Shown here: piece by piece, positions 63,549 to 64,000 of the stretch
Numbering within the stretch: the stretch's first letter is position 1
Layout: each line of letters begins with the position of its first letter
Source: Citroniella saccharovorans
GTDB lineage: Bacteria; Bacillota; Clostridia; Tissierellales; Peptoniphilaceae
Reading direction: 5' to 3'
Length of the DNA stretch: 64,000 nt
Assembly (NCBI RefSeq): GCF_035481615.1
Contig: NZ_JAYKOT010000003.1
Span: 682,001-746,000, forward strand
The notes under the pieces: model-generated
The model's input: the letters and a program-made list of their open reading frames with translations, nothing else
Databases searched by the model: none
Told to the model about the DNA's origin: nothing
Program-made: the position numbers and the translations under genes

Positions 63549-63723
63549 ATCTTCTATTTTCTTCATCTACCCATTCTTTAGCTTCTAAGTTTGCTTCTTC
63601 AGTAGGCACTGCAACATTTGAATCTTCAAGTGTGTATTCTGTGTTTGAATAAATGTCAGTATGTGTTTCTTTTGTGTCAGCTTTAGCTTTTAATTCTTCA
63701 TCAAGTTCTTTTTTATCTTTCAT
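63547..63723 (-). CDS. DUF3787-like small acidic protein
   Basis: 58 residues, MKDKKELDEELKAKADT at the start and VPTEEANLEAKEWVDEENRR at the end. The C-terminal VPxxExxxxAKxWVDxN pattern matches DUF3787, a small protein family of clostridial relatives with unknown function. An AAAGGGGG ribosome binding site lies 9 bases upstream. Divergent from the HD gene; shares the preceding terminator. Confidence 0.8.
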   Translation of the reverse strand: MKDKKELDEELKAKADTKETHTDIYSNTEYTLEDSNVAVPTEEANLEAKEWVDEENRR

Positions 63724-63787
63724 TAAAATATCCCCCTTTAAAATAATTCATTTATTTAATACCCATTATATATATTTTTTAATCATA

Positions 63788-63796
63788 TGTTATAAT
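63788..63796 (+). promoter_or_regulatory. Extended -10 promoter for the HD-domain gene
   Basis: TGTTATAAT is a perfect extended -10 element. Transcription would begin close to GGAGG at 63803, leaving a very short leader. No -35 is apparent. Confidence 0.5.
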
Positions 63797-63812
63797 ATTT
63801 CTGGAGGAAATG

Positions 63813-64000
63813 ATGAATAAAGAAATTGAATTTACAATAGAAATAGAAAAATTAAAAAATATTTTTAGAAGAACTAAGCATATTTATGACAACAAGTATG
63901 AAAATGATGCAGAACATTCATGGCATATTGCTGTAATGGCGATGATATTTAAAGATTATGTAGATTTTGAAATAGATGAATTAAAAGTAATTAAAATGCT
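63813..64000 (+). CDS. HD-domain hydrolase (3-prime truncated by window)
   Basis: 62 residues are visible, continuing past the window. The segment NDAEHSWHIAVMAMIF carries the first HD-type His ligands of the YfbR/HD superfamily (5-prime-nucleotidase-like). The ATG at 63813 is favoured over that at 63810 because of its spacing from GGAGG (63803-63807). Confidence 0.82.
   Translation, partial: MNKEIEFTIEIEKLKNIFRRTKHIYDNKYENDAEHSWHIAVMAMIFKDYVDFEIDELKVIKM

Noticed and set aside
1..64000. CRISPR array, prophage or conjugative element
   Set aside because: No regularly spaced repeats, phage structural genes or transfer genes were seen; the only mobile DNA is the IS3 element.

Overview
This window comes from the chromosome of an A+T-rich, Gram-positive, anaerobic Firmicute. 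The best guess is Tissierellia/Peptoniphilaceae (an Anaerococcus- or Peptoniphilus-like organism). The guess rests on very low G+C, strong AGGAGG-type ribosome binding sites, frequent TTG/GTG starts, gene orders typical of Firmicutes (yggS-sepF-ylmH-lspA; yicC-remA-gmk-rpoZ-coaBC-priA-def-fmt-rsmB-rlmN-prpC-prkC-rsgA-rpe-thiN), an RNF/NQR-type respiratory module and oxygen-sensitive enzymes. Taxonomy is inferred, not proven.

Layout. 1-3.9 kb: end of a cell-division/lipoprotein-processing cluster, then ung and a pseudouridine synthase, closed by a bidirectional terminator shared with convergent rqcH (3.9-5.6 kb). 5.7-20.4 kb: a long housekeeping run for RNA turnover, GMP phosphorylation, CoA synthesis, replication restart, N-formyl-Met handling, rRNA modification and a PASTA kinase/phosphatase pair. 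20.4-25.2 kb: YitT protein and a five-gene RNF/NQR-like electron transport operon with an NqrF-type NADH dehydrogenase but no NqrA/RnfC or RnfB gene. 25.2-37.6 kb: mixed housekeeping genes, a frameshifted radical SAM gene, a nucleoside kinase, glucokinase, and a two-component system with a lipoprotein. 37.66-38.01 kb: tmRNA on the minus strand. 38.2-49.7 kb: a glycogen operon, glgB-glgC-glgD-glgA, a strongly degenerate glycogen-phosphorylase homologue in the glgP position, pullulanase, a small putative cysteine peptidase and phosphoglucomutase. 49.7-51.7 kb: a double-cubane-cluster reductase and its ATP-dependent activator. 51.79-53.37 kb: an IS3-family element sitting inside the loop of an older terminator hairpin. 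53.4-56.0 kb: a cation/proton antiporter with a PII-like partner, a GIY-YIG protein, recX and a 33-residue membrane peptide. 56.1-64 kb: a PC4-like protein, three cobalamin nucleotide-loop genes, a patatin-like protein, an SbcD/SbcC-like pair, a phosphoesterase, a CYTH protein and the start of an HD hydrolase.

Two themes stand out. First, the glgP position encodes a protein that aligns along much of the GT35 phosphorylase fold but has lost most catalytic motifs, so it looks like a pseudoenzyme built into glycogen metabolism. Second, seven genes (radical SAM, glgA 3-prime end, antiporter, cobS, patatin, sbcD-like, sbcC-like) are each interrupted by a single-base shift in an A or T homopolymer. 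Two of these sit on canonical -1 slippery heptamers. The simplest explanation is homopolymer read error or recent decay, but slippage or recoding must be excluded.

No stretch over 300 bases lacks a gene once tmRNA (37664-38013), the IS and the restored 5-prime parts of frameshifted genes are counted. No CRISPR array, rRNA or ordinary tRNA was seen.
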